From Monoplex corrugatus (Eukaryota; Mollusca; Gastropoda; Littorinimorpha; Ranellidae): a stretch of DNA of 64,000 bases. Made by a program: the position numbers and the translations under genes. The notes beneath the pieces were generated by a model, which saw only the letters and a list, made by a program, of their open reading frames with translations, was not told the DNA's origin and searched no databases. The DNA is taken from NCBI GenBank assembly GCA_030674185.1, contig CM060315.1, forward strand, positions 90,157,637-90,221,636, written 5' to 3'. Positions 30,687 to 41,414 of this stretch are shown here, piece after piece. The first letter of the stretch is position 1. Every line of letters begins with the position of its first letter.

Positions 30687-33600
30687 TCATCCGGATCGAG
30701 TTTCGTACTGCCCAGCCGAATCTCTTTCAGTATCTCTCCTTTCAGAAGACAAAGTGGGCGTTTCTGTAACTTCTTGCTGACTGGGAGATTGTAGATCTGA
30801 GGATACTCTCAATTCATCAGTGCCGCGATGTTCCAATGTGATATCTTGTTCCTCTTGTACTGGAGCTTCATTTCCTTTAGATGTAGAGGAGCGCAAGTGT
30901 TGTCTGTTCCGCCGGTACTTCTGATTTCCGGACTGGACGATGTATGACCCGAGGAGATGGGTGACGTCCCAGGACGACAGCTGGTTGCCATTTTTTAGAT
31001 CCAGGGAGTGGTGTCATACGCACATGTTCGCCAGGCAGGAATGGGATAAGACTTTTTGTGTGATGTTTGTCATGGTAATATTTCTGTTTTGCCTTTTCCA
31101 GACAAAGACACTGTTTAATGATTTCCTGACTGTATGAAGTAGGAATGAGCAAACTTCTTGAAGTTGGCAGCTTGTTTCGTGGTCGACGCCCCATTAGTAG
31201 TTGTGCTGGAGAAATGTTTATTCCTTCAAGTGGAGTTGTTCTGTAATCAAGTAGTGCAAGGTATCTGTCTGTGTTCTTTCTCCGTAGCCATTTCACCGTC
31301 TGCACAGCACGCTCAGCTTCGCCATTGCAGCTTTGAAAGTAAGGGCTTGACGTTTGATGTTTGATTCCATAATCCTTGCAGAACTTTGAGAATTGTTCAC
31401 TCGTAAATTGTGATCCACAGTCACTTCGCAGTTTCTCAGGAATACCATGGCGGCTGAATTGACTTTTCAATTTATCTATCACTTCACTGGTGCTCAAGTT
31501 CTTCAGTTCATCTACTTCTATATATCTTGAGAAATAGTCAACAACAATGAGGTAGTTTTTTCTTTCAAAGTCGAAAATATCAACTGAAATTTCAGCAAAT
31601 GGGTAGGTGGGAACTTCTGTTGGCATCAGTGGTTCTGCTGAGTTTTTTCTTTGGTATTCTGCGCACTTGACGCAATTCTTAACAGTTTCCTCTATCTCAG
31701 CACTCATTGAAGGCCAGTACATAACTTCTCTTGCTGTCTGTTTGCATTTCATGATTCCAAGATGAGATTCGTGGATGATTTTCAACATGTACTTGTGAAG
31801 ACTTGGAGGGATGACGATTCTCATTCCTTTGTAGATAACTCCATCTGAGACTGTTAGTTCTGTTTTTGAATCCCAGTAAGGTCTGAGCGAGGTTGCAAGA
31901 TCAGCACGCCTATCTGGCCATTCTTCCAGGATGACTCGCTGGAGATGATCCAGTTCTTGCTGGGTTTTCTCTTTGATTTCTTCATACTTTTCTTTAGTGA
32001 CTGAAATGAAATCAAGTGCACTGATTGTTTCTAATTGTGGAATTTCTGGTTTTCCATCAGGCAGATGTGCTCGTGACAGAGTGTCTGGAAGATTCATAGT
32101 TGTGCCCTTCCGATAATAGACATGGAGGTCATACCACTGCAAATTAAGCAACATTCTCTGCAGACGCATAGGAGCTGATAGTAAGGGCTTTTTGGAGATA
32201 GTTTCCAATGGTTTATGGTCATTGATGACTGTAACTTCTTTGCCCAGTATATAGCAGTGGAATTTTCTGCAAGCAAATACAATAGAAAGCATTTCCTTTT
32301 CTATTTGCGTATATCTCAGCTCAGTGTCCGTAAGTGACCTGGGGGCATAGAACACAGGCTTTCCGTCTTGCAAGAGAACAGCTCCTAAGCCATGTTGACT
32401 TGCGTCACACTGGATTTCAACTGGCTTATTGACATCATAGTATTTGAGGACTGGAGGACTGCTGCAAAGGTTTTTTAGTCGTTGAAAAGCTGCTTCTTGA
32501 GGTGGCTGCCAATCAAAGAGTACATCTTCTTTCATCAGTATTCTCAGTGGGCTGCTTTCCTGACTAAGGTTTGGAATAAATTTCCCAAGGTACGTGATGA
32601 AGCCAAGAAATCTTTTTAAATCTTCTTTGTTTTTCGGCATTGGCATTTTCTGAAGTGCACAGACTTTTTCAGGGTCTGGTTTCAGTCCTTCTGCTGTAAG
32701 TAGATGGCCAACATAAGGACCACTGGACTGTCTGATGTGGAGTTTCTCAGGGTTCAGTTTGAGGTTGTAGCTCGTAGCTCTCTCTGTTACTTGCTTCAGT
32801 ATTTGGTCATGATGTTCTGTATTACGACCAGCAATAATAATGTCATCCATAACTGCATATGCTCCTTTGATTCCTTCCAGCATATGGTCCATTATTCTTT
32901 GGAACACTTCAGGAGCACAAGAGACGCCAAAGGGTAATCTCAGCCATCTGAATCTACCTATAGCCTAGGTGTATTAAAAGTTGTCTGGTATGATGATTCT
33001 TCATCTAGTTTTATTTGGAGAAATCCGCTTTTTGCATCAAGTTTTGAGAATACTGTAGCATTTGGAATTTCAGCAACAATCTCTTCCACTGTGCGCATAG
33101 GATAGTGTTCTATTTCAATAGCATTGTTAAGGTCTCTTGGATCTAAACATATGCGCACCTTGCCGTTCCTGACAGACACTACTATTGAACTCACCCATTC
33201 AGTTGGTTCTTCTACCTGCTTGATATGGTCATCATTTTCCATTTCTAGCAGTTTTTCAACGATTTTCTGACGCATTGCTGCAGGCTGTCGGCGCAGGGGA
33301 TGAATGACTCCTCAGGCACCTGGCTTCAGTTTTATTGTGTACTCTCCTGGAAGAGTGCCTGTAGTATTTTTTTAAATCAGGAAACTCTGCCCATACATCA
33401 GGTTGAACATTCAGATTCATTGGTTGTTGTGAGGTTGATGAAGCTACCTCTTCACTGACAGTAGCTAGTCGTGCTATCAGACCTAGTGCTTCAGCTGTTT
33501 GACCAGAAAGAACGTTCTCTTGTTCAATATTCACAATCTCAAACTGTGTTTTTATGGTAGTGTTATTATACTTGATGCTTAAAGTGCTGGTGCCCACTGG

Positions 33601-33855
33601 ATAGATACGATTATTTGATTTTGAGTATGTGCGCAAAACGCATTTTGAGGTGTACAGATTGCTACTATCAGATATTTTCTGATAATCACTCAGCTTCATG
33701 GAGTTGCACTTAGCACCTGTGTCGATCTTGAAGTGAATATTTTCTCCATGTATGACTGTTGTTTGATTCCACTTGTCATTCATGTCTGTTGACATGTGAA
33801 TGTCTAAATCTTCAGTTTCACTTTCAGTTTCTGAAGAATATTGGACTTGATGCAT
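30687..33855 (-). pseudogene. Pol of the Ty3/gypsy element (protease, RT, RNase H, integrase)
   Basis: Protease: FKIDTGAKCNSM (33720 region). Reverse transcriptase: RICLDPRDLNNAI and VFSKLDAKSGFLQIKLD before a break at 32961-32967, then LPFGVSCAPEVFQRI and VMDDIII. RNase H: QCDASQHGLGAVLLQ. Integrase: an HHCC finger (HESHLGIMKCKQT...CVKCAEY) and catalytic residues in SVDIFD, RSDCGSQF and NGEAERAVQ. Disruptions are a frame change between protease and RT near 33270, the TAGCCTA five-base insertion at 32961-32967 and an extra G near 30945 just before the final Q-K-Y-R-R-N segment. Otherwise the domains are continuous. Confidence 0.85.
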
Positions 33856-34786
33856 GCTATCTTTCTTTCTCTTTCTTGCCCAATGATTTGGTTTGTGGCA
33901 GTAAGCACATGTTGTGCCAATGGCCGGGCATTTACCTCCAGTGCGTGCATGTTGTTGATCTTTTCCACAACGATTACACTTGGATTATTTGCTAGGCCTA
34001 GATTTGACCTGACTTGGTTGGCGACTGTGCCTAGGTCGACTAATTGCGTCATTACAGTGCTGACGTGATTTATCGTTCTCTTTGTTGTGCTCTGCTCTCA
34101 AAGGACTGTCCTTGTGTTTGTTTTTACCATTGGATCTAGACGTTAGCACATTGACATTCATGTCCTCATCTCTCACAATACGAATTTGCTTTTGGGATAA
34201 CTCATATTGTTGCCCGATCTCAATAGCCTTTGCCAAAGTGAGATTTTCCCCTCTGTCGAGCAGTCTTTCCTGAACTTTCGTATCACGCACACCATCAATT
34301 ATACAGTCAATCAGAATATCATCAGGTTGTGTGTACTCACAGTCCATGAGAATGAGGCGTAGATCCTTGACAAAATTGTCGAACGTCTCGTCAGACACCT
34401 GTCTTCTCTGTTTCAGCTTATGGCGAGCTATACGTTTGTTCTTTCTGCCTAATGTAGATTTCCAGCTTGTCCAATACCTTAGCTGGATATTCTTTCTCAC
34501 CTTCTTCCCAAGCTAGGGTTTTGTATACTTCTCTTCCGTGCGCACCAATCCATGTGCCAAGCCATCCTGCCTTTTCCTTGTTCGTGAGTGTAGACAACGG
34601 ACCGTCGAATACAAACTCGATGTGATTTTTGAAGCGCTGGAATTCCTGATATAGATCAGGTGCATTCCAATCGATCGATGGATGCTCAAAATTCATGGGA
34701 GACATATTTTGTCGTCGTTTAATGGTGTGTTTTAAAGAATGCCGTAATTTCTCCCTACAATACCAGGCATCCAGTGTGATCAACAT
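33816..34786 (-). pseudogene. Gag of the Ty3/gypsy element
   Basis: The frame 34786-34418 starts a capsid-like protein (YQEFQRFKNHIEFVFDGPLS, NKEKAGWLGTWIG). A frame change leads to 34500-33985 with FDNFVKDLRLILMDCEY and DCIIDGVRDTKVQERLL, conserved in gypsy Gag. After a stop at 33985 the same frame gives two Cys-rich knuckles: CNRCGKDQQHARTGGKC, then CAYCHKPNHWARKRK. The protein would package RNA in virus-like particles. It has at least one frameshift and one stop. Confidence 0.75.
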
Positions 34787-34839
34787 CGTGAGAGTATAAA
34801 AATGTTACTCTGACCCTTTGAGCTCTTTGCCACGTGTTA

Positions 34840-35170
34840 TTTATTGATTGATTGATTTATTATTTTCATTTGTTTATTTATTTATTTATTCGTTTGTTTA
34901 TTTATCTCTATACTTATGGACTTCTTTCTTTTTTCTGTATTCATTTATTTATTTTTTCGTTCTCTTTCTTTCTTTACTTCTTTATTCATTATTTCTTGAT
35001 TGTATGTTTGCTTGTTTATCTAATCTGAATAATAATTCATGTCATATATAAACATACAATAAATAAATGAATAAAGAAGTAAGTAAATAAAGAAAGAGAG
35101 AAAGAAAGAAGTCCCTCGTAGATACATGAAATAATTAATGAAATGAATAAATGAATAAATACCATTTCAG
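34840..35170. other. TTTATT-rich low-complexity DNA
   Basis: Imperfect (TTTATT)n on the left and (AATAAATG)n on the right form a loose inverted pattern around 35045. No gene is visible here or in 35290-35800. Confidence 0.7.
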
Positions 35171-35174
35171 AAAA

Positions 35175-35290
35175 CAATGATTATTGCGGGGTACAGGGGC
35201 AGAGCCCTTGTTGAGGGTTCAGGGGGCAACGCCCCCCTGAAGCTGAAAGAAAATTAGCCTTTTTATGATGATTTGGGGGGTCTCTCCTTT
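35175..35290 (+). repeat. Dispersed repeat with CAGGGGCAGAGCCC motif
   Basis: Shares GGTACAGGGGCAGAGCCCTT, GTTCAGGGGGCAACGCCCCC and AAGCTGAA with 48595-48665. The imperfect inverted pairs (AGGGGC/GCCCCT) could fold. The family is unknown to me. Confidence 0.55.
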
Positions 35291-35899
35291 AATCTGAGCA
35301 TGAACAAATGAACAGAAAAATTGACATATTTCTACCTTACATGGTAACAGAATAGCAGTGTTACCATCAGTACTAACCATGATAGATTACTAGTTAATCA
35401 TGAAAGAAAAATCTAGAAGAAGCAACAGCTGAATAATTCTGTCAAAGTCAGTCTTAAGAATACAGAAACCAGTCCAGTCAATATCACTCTTTTGCTCCAA
35501 TCCTCCTCACAGTTTATCTGCCAAACAGTATCCTTGTGTTTATAACACAGGTCCAAACTGACCATAAGGCATAACACAGTATCTGACAATCCTCTAAGTG
35601 ATGAGGAGACAGAATTCATTTGAACTAATTGAAGATTAGCACTAGTCATTACTAAGGTGTTTCCAGGCCAACATGAGTGTAGCTTTTGTTCATAAAATCA
35701 ATAACATCAGTAACAGTTCAGACACATTATTGTTTAAAAAAAAGTGGAAGATGGTTAAATGTCCATTCTAGATTTCTTCAGAAACTGTCTAATCAAAGAC
35801 TAATGTCTTGTGATGACTTCATGGCAGCTCTTTTGCCACCTTTTGGCACTGTGTAGATGCTGGAACTGGGTTGTGCAGAAGTGGCCTGTGCAGAAATAG

Positions 35900-36225
35900 C
35901 ATGAAAACGTAACTAACCATCACATTTTCCTTGTGGCTGGGATGATCGGCATGTTCCTTTAGTTTTTTCTTCCCACTCGTGCCGTAGGCTAGGCTACTTG
36001 ATTTGCTTAGAGCAAACTGTGCAGAAACATGTTCCTGGTAAGTCAAGTTTCCGACACCACTCTCCATACTCTTTGTCCTGCTCGTCTTTCTGCTTCAGCC
36101 ACTCCCACCTCCACTTGTTTTTCACCCCTTCCTCCACCTTCGCAAGACGCGAAAAATCTGCTTCCGTGAGATAATGCATACTCAAACGTCGAACGAAAAG
36201 TCGCCTGCTAATTCCGGTCACGTGC
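35900..36225 (-). pseudogene. First exon of a BED-like zinc-finger protein, frame-disrupted
   Basis: From a plausible ATG near 36181 the minus frame reads MHYLTEADFSRLAKVEEG, NKWRWEWLKQKDEQ and GEWCRKLDLPGTCFCTVCSK. It then stops at TAG inside TAGCCTAGCCTA (35985-35996). Beyond the insertion another frame continues GTSGKKKLKEHADHPSHKEN, completing a C-x2-C...H-x4-H finger. In related proteins the second cysteine pair is soon followed by Y-G-x-x-G-K, so ten bases appear to have been added. A GT dinucleotide right after the finger (GTGATG/GTTAGT) could be a splice donor. It is either a host gene exon or a transposon-borne gene. Confidence 0.5.
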
Positions 36226-36255
36226 TTCGGATCTTCTGTACCTCCAACACAGGAG

Positions 36256-36415
36256 AGCTCCAATCACTTTGTTTACGAACACTCCGAGCGAAAGCGGAGT
36301 TGCTCACTGTATCGAAGGATTTAATCGGCATTTTTTTCCCAATCGCTTTGCTTACGAACACTCCGAGCAGAAGCGGAGTTGCTCACTATATCGAAGGATT
36401 TTAATCGGCTTTTTT
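36256..36415. repeat. ~85-bp direct duplication upstream of the zinc-finger exon
   Basis: Two units carry TACGAACACTCCGAGC and AAGCGGAGTTGCTCACT and CGAAGGATTT(T)AATCGGC. They lie just 5' of the minus-strand exon, in its likely promoter region. Confidence 0.75.
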
Positions 36416-36959
36416 GTTTGTTTTTTCTTGTCAAATTTTCAAAAACCGGATCTGTCCGCTCGACCGTTTTTTTCAAAAACCGGATTCCGGTCTGTAGCCG
36501 GAGGAGTTGCGCCCATGCCCCATGCAAGGAAGATGAAGTGCATTTCTCTTTTCAATGTGTTGGTTCCAAGCAGAAAATAATTTCGCAATATTCCCACCAA
36601 GCCTTTTCCTTACTGAGTGAATATGATGACTATTATTCTTCCTCTGGCAAAATTGGTCTTTGAAATGTAAAAATAAAGCTTCATCAACAAAACATGTGTT
36701 GTCTCTATGGACAACACATGTCCAGACCAGCTTCTTTCAGTCTATAGATTATGTGTAAGATTGTATTCAAGTTTGTTATTTTTTTTTTTTAACCCTTGAT
36801 AATACATCGAGGGGAATGGTTAGGGTCAGGATATATGCTTAGGTTATGCGTGCAGAGGCATTGACATACATGTGCTTAATTTTCCTTTTCAGATTTTTTT
36901 CTTCAGGGTGAGGTTTCATGAGATGGTTTTAACCCAGCACGGTTGGCTGGACTTCAATA

Positions 36960-37140
36960 ATAGTAATGATGATAATGATAATAATGATGACTATAATTTT
37001 CCATTGCTTTTATTCTTTCTCCCCATTTATAGCCGTGTGCGTGTGTGTGCGTGCGTGCGTGTGTGTCTGTTTTAGCGCTTAGATTTGATTTTATCAAGAT
37101 TTTGCGCTATATAAAATATTGTAGGCCTATATTATTATAT
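36960..37140 (+). mobile_element. L2-like LINE 3' tail, plus strand
   Basis: Has CTTTCTCCCCATTTATAGCC, a GT-rich stretch, AGCGCTTAGATTTGATTTTA and GATTTTGCGCTATATAAAAT, then an ATT-rich tail. A TAGGCCTA at 37122-37129 interrupts the ATATTGTAATTATTA consensus seen in the other copies. Confidence 0.7.
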
Positions 37141-38031
37141 ATTATATTATGTTATATATGATGACGACGCCTTGGTTAATATGTCTGAAACTGAAATGTT
37201 ATTTTCGGTCTTATTGTTATTATGAAATCAGAACCCCATTTTGTTTGAGCTAAATGCTTTTAAAGACATAAAATTGTCAAAATGTCAAGTTATCAACTCT
37301 CTCTGTCTCTCATATGCACACACACAGTGACACACACACACGCACAGACACTCTGTGTGTGTGTGTTTTTCTCTCAAGCACAAACACACACACACACACA
37401 TTGGCACACATACTACACATACACTCATCCACATCTATGACGTGATGAGTGACTGTGTGTATGTTTGTCTGTGTGTGTGTGCACGCGCGCATGTGTGTGC
37501 GTACGTGTGTGTGTGTGTGTTTGTAAATTTTGAGCCATTGTTGTTTTAGCAGAGTATTCCTTAAATTTACGCCTGTAGGCTATTTCAGTTCTTACTTGAA
37601 ATCAGAAACAAAAAGTGAATGAAACTTGACTGTGTGGTCTGTTGTCCCAAACAGCTCATAGCATGCGGAACACGTCATTGTAACCAGTTGGGACTGGAAA
37701 ATCCAACACTGCTTTTGAGAGGAAAACTGAGAGGATTCAAACCCATGACCTCTCTGTTCTTAGTCCATTATACTGGTCACTTGGCCACGATGACTGGTTT
37801 ATTATTCATACTTTCTCACACACTTAACGATGACAATTGTAGACTTTGTGACAACACTGTATATGTCTCCATCACAAAATGATGATAATTCTAGTTTTCG
37901 TGACAATGCCGACCGTTTCATACTGTGCTGGTGCAAGGGAAACAACTCAGCTTAAGTGACAAACTATTCTTCCGTGGGCTGTTTCCACTTGTCCAGCCAG
38001 TGCATCTTGAGCACAGCAGTTTTAAATGGCG

Positions 38032-38034
<3 letters not shown>

Positions 38035-38086
<52 letters not shown>
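38035..38086. repeat. (GT)n microsatellite
   Basis: Pure GT tract followed by GAGA/GACAGACA. Another GT tract lies at 39289-39308. The third block (63470-63505) looks like a fusion of the two. Confidence 0.9.
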
Positions 38087-38091
<5 letters not shown>

Positions 38092-38864
38092 TGAGAGAGA
38101 GCAAGAGAGACAGACAGACAGAGAGACTCACTCAGTCTCTGTGTGTATGAATTCATGTATGTGTTTCTGTGTGTGTGCCTGTGTATCTGTGTTGGTATGT
38201 GTCTGTGTTTGTGTGTGTGCAATCAAAAGAACAGAAAGAGAGAAGAAGATGTAAGAAAATTATCATTCAAATCCAGCAATTAGAAAATGAGAAGAAAATT
38301 CACTAATAAGTAATATTTATTGTTTTAAAATCAGCATACACAAAACCAATATGAAAACACTGTTTAAAGTCAACATACACAAAAACAATCTGAAAACACT
38401 GTTTAAGTCAACATACACAACAACAATCTGAAAATACTGTTTAAGTCAACATACACAACAACAATAAGAAAATACCCTAAACATATCGCTCAATGACAAC
38501 ACACCCTATCACACTGTCACTAACTGTTCATAATCAAAAGCCTTATGTCCTGATGAGGCTCCACATCACCACAAATGGCTGGACACACCCATGCACTGCA
38601 CGTTCAAACTGACACCTTCACCATCCTGTCCCTACAGTCAAAAGAGGACCTGACAGCTGAACGATTACTGCAGTGATGATGTCTCTATCAGCTGACAACA
38701 ACTCTGCTGACCAACAAGCTCCATGGCAGTTATCAATAACAGAAATATAAAGTTCTCATTCACTGCTAGATGTGTGACTTCACCCTGTTCCCAATGAACA
38801 AAAAAGAATACAATAATGACAAATGAAAGAAATCAAATGTTGTGTAAAACTACGGAATAATCAC

Positions 38865-39255
38865 AAACACATTGCAGTATCACTACTGAAAGTATTACTA
38901 TTAGACTATAACAGCTATGTAAAAATGTATATTAATCACAAACATATTACAGTATCAATACTGAAAGTATTAGACTCTAAGAGCTGTGGAAAAATGTATA
39001 ATCACAAACATATTCCTGTTTCAATAATGAGAATATTAGATTATAAGAGCTGTGTAAAAATACAAAATAATTACAAATGTACTCAAGTGTCAATACTCAG
39101 AGTATTAGACTATAAGAGCTATCTAAAATACAGAATAATTACAAACACACTTCAGTATCAATGCTCAGGGCACAAGACTATAAGATGTGTAAAAAGACAG
39201 AAAAATAAAACAAACATACTCCAGTATCACTACTGAAAATATTAGTTTATAACAG
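38865..39255. repeat. Imperfect ~68-bp tandem repeat (copy 2), about six units
   Basis: Units carry AGTATTAGACTATAAGAGCT, TGTAAAAAT and ATTACAAACACA(C/T)T. The small open frame 38823-39236 is translation of the array. Confidence 0.75.
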
Positions 39256-39898
39256 CTGCCTTGTATCCACAAATATATATATATATTAGTGTGTGTGTGT
39301 GTGTGTCATATTTATTGTTTCACTGTAACCTTGAGAAGAAACGTCAGCTGAAATCCATAAATCTTGAAGTGAAGCAAAGATAATGGTAGACTGACATAAA
39401 AAGTAAAAAGAATATAATGTGAAAACAGGTTGTTAAGAAAGTCCTGTTCACACACAAGCCTGAATAAATACTGATTCTAGGCAATGTTGTGGTCCTGTGA
39501 CCTTATCACCCTGACTTCTACATTTATAAACTTGTGATGTCTTGGTCTGTATCTTTAACTTCAACTGGGTAAAGATCCATCCACTGAAAGCTGAGATCAT
39601 CTTGTTCACCCTTCTTTCGTTTTGTTTTTGGTTTTTTGGTTTGTTTGTTTTCTTTTTGTGCTATGCTGACCAAACAGCCTTGGACAATTTTTCACAATGC
39701 ATGTTGATGTGGATGATAATGATGATGCTATACAGTTCCATTCCGGACTGAGATCGTGTGACAGAGCTGTATTCTACGCTTTTTGCATGATAGTAATACA
39801 TTCTGGTGTCAACAGTACTTGAGAAATAGAGACATTTGAGCAACCCTCTGCCTGACAGTAACACATTCATAAAATGGACAAAACTTGACCATCCCAGT

Positions 39899-40082
39899 CT
39901 TCCAAATGAACCACCAGCACACTGGACAGGAGCCACTATGATTCTGACAAGTCTGATTGGATTCCAAATGAACCACCAGCACACTGGATAGGAGCCACAA
40001 TGATTCCGACAAGTCTGTTGGATTCCAAATGAACCACCAACACACTGGACAGGAGCCACAGTGATTCTGACAAGTCTGATTG
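39899..40082. repeat. ~60-bp tandem repeat, three units
   Basis: Units start CCAAATGAACCACCAGCACA and contain AGGAGCCAC(A/T)(A/G)TGATTC. There is one unit more than in copy 1. Confidence 0.8.
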
Positions 40083-40208
40083 GATTCAAACCCACAACCT
40101 TCCAGTCGCTAGTCACTGTGCAAACCACATACCATAGTGACTGGTTTATTGACACTTTTTGGTTACACTCTCTCTCTCTCTCTCTCTCACTCTCACAGAC
40201 ACGGACAT

Positions 40209-40209
<1 letters not shown>

Positions 40210-40288
<79 letters not shown>
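40210..40288. repeat. (CA)n microsatellite, about 39 units
   Basis: Pure CA tract preceded by (CT)n at 40168-40188. The equivalent in copy 1 (3184-3202) is far shorter. Confidence 0.95.
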
Positions 40289-40290
<2 letters not shown>

Positions 40291-41414
40291 GTATGGTGTG
40301 CCATGTTAATTTCAAACAGTTGCAACAGTCAAAGGTGGAAACATCGACAAGACAATAAGAAATCAAGACAAATCAAACCGTTGTGAGTAAAATACAATAA
40401 AAACTACAAACATACCACAACATCAATACTGACAATCTAAAAGCAGCGAGAACTGCATTCTATCCACCATTGCCTACATTGTCTGGAATTCACAACTTGG
40501 AAAAAAGGGCAAGAAGAAGACAAACTTTAAAAAGAAAAACCCAGCAGACTTCAGCTCTGAACTGAACCCCCCCCCCAAAAAAAAAAAAACCCAACAAAAA
40601 ACCAACACAAAACAAAACAAAAAAACCACACACACAGCAGGCAAGACGGAAAAAAGTGAAAAAGTAAAGATACTTAGAACTTCTAATCTTTAGGAAAATG
40701 AGGTAATACGGACCTCACAATTCTCAGGTCAGCTGTTTGAGGGTGGACCTTACTCCTCTCTCGGTCTCACTGCTTCAGCTTCCCCAACTCTCAACAGGGT
40801 TAAGTACCAACTCATAGCTGGGTGGAATGGAAGCCCCCACATAAACTTTCTCCAGCCATGGTTCAACACACGGGCCCTCTGCCTCTACACAAACCAGGTC
40901 TAAGAGACTGTAGAACTGAACTTGGAGGGAGTGGGGGTGACAGGGGGGGGGGGGGAGACATTAAAAAAAGAGAAAGAACTGAACTTCAGGGGTGGGGGGG
41001 GGGGAGAGAGAGGGAGACAGAGACAGAGAGGGACATAGAGGCAGAGAGAGACAGAGACTGAGAGAGACAGAGAGAGAGAAAGTTAAGAAAACCCAAACAG
41101 GAGTTTAAAAACTGACCTAAGAAAACAACATACTTTTATGCTGACAACTGAAGCTGGGAAAACTCTACACAAGTCACAATAATAATGATAATAATAATGA
41201 CAATAATATTGATAACACCACCAACAACACGCTTAAAATATAGTGAAGCATGGGAAAAAAGAAATCCACAGCTGACTTTATGTCAACTCAACTAATAAAC
41301 AAAACAAACAAATAAAGCAACTCATACAAGACATCACAACTAAAAAAAAAGGCAGACTGTGCAACTGAATTAAAAAGCAACGAAACAAATCCAAAGACAC
41401 TGACATAGCAGACT

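Larger units (their letters stand above)
30570..34800 (-). mobile_element. Ty3/gypsy LTR retrotransposon (internal region; LTRs not identified)
   Basis: Gag, protease, reverse transcriptase, RNase H and integrase are in the order typical of Ty3/gypsy, all on the minus strand. No long terminal repeats were seen: the 3' side is cut by the L2-like LINE near 30560, and the sequence right of 34800 is AT-rich. No envelope-type frame is present. The coding region is nearly complete with few disruptions, so the insertion is not very old. Confidence 0.85.
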
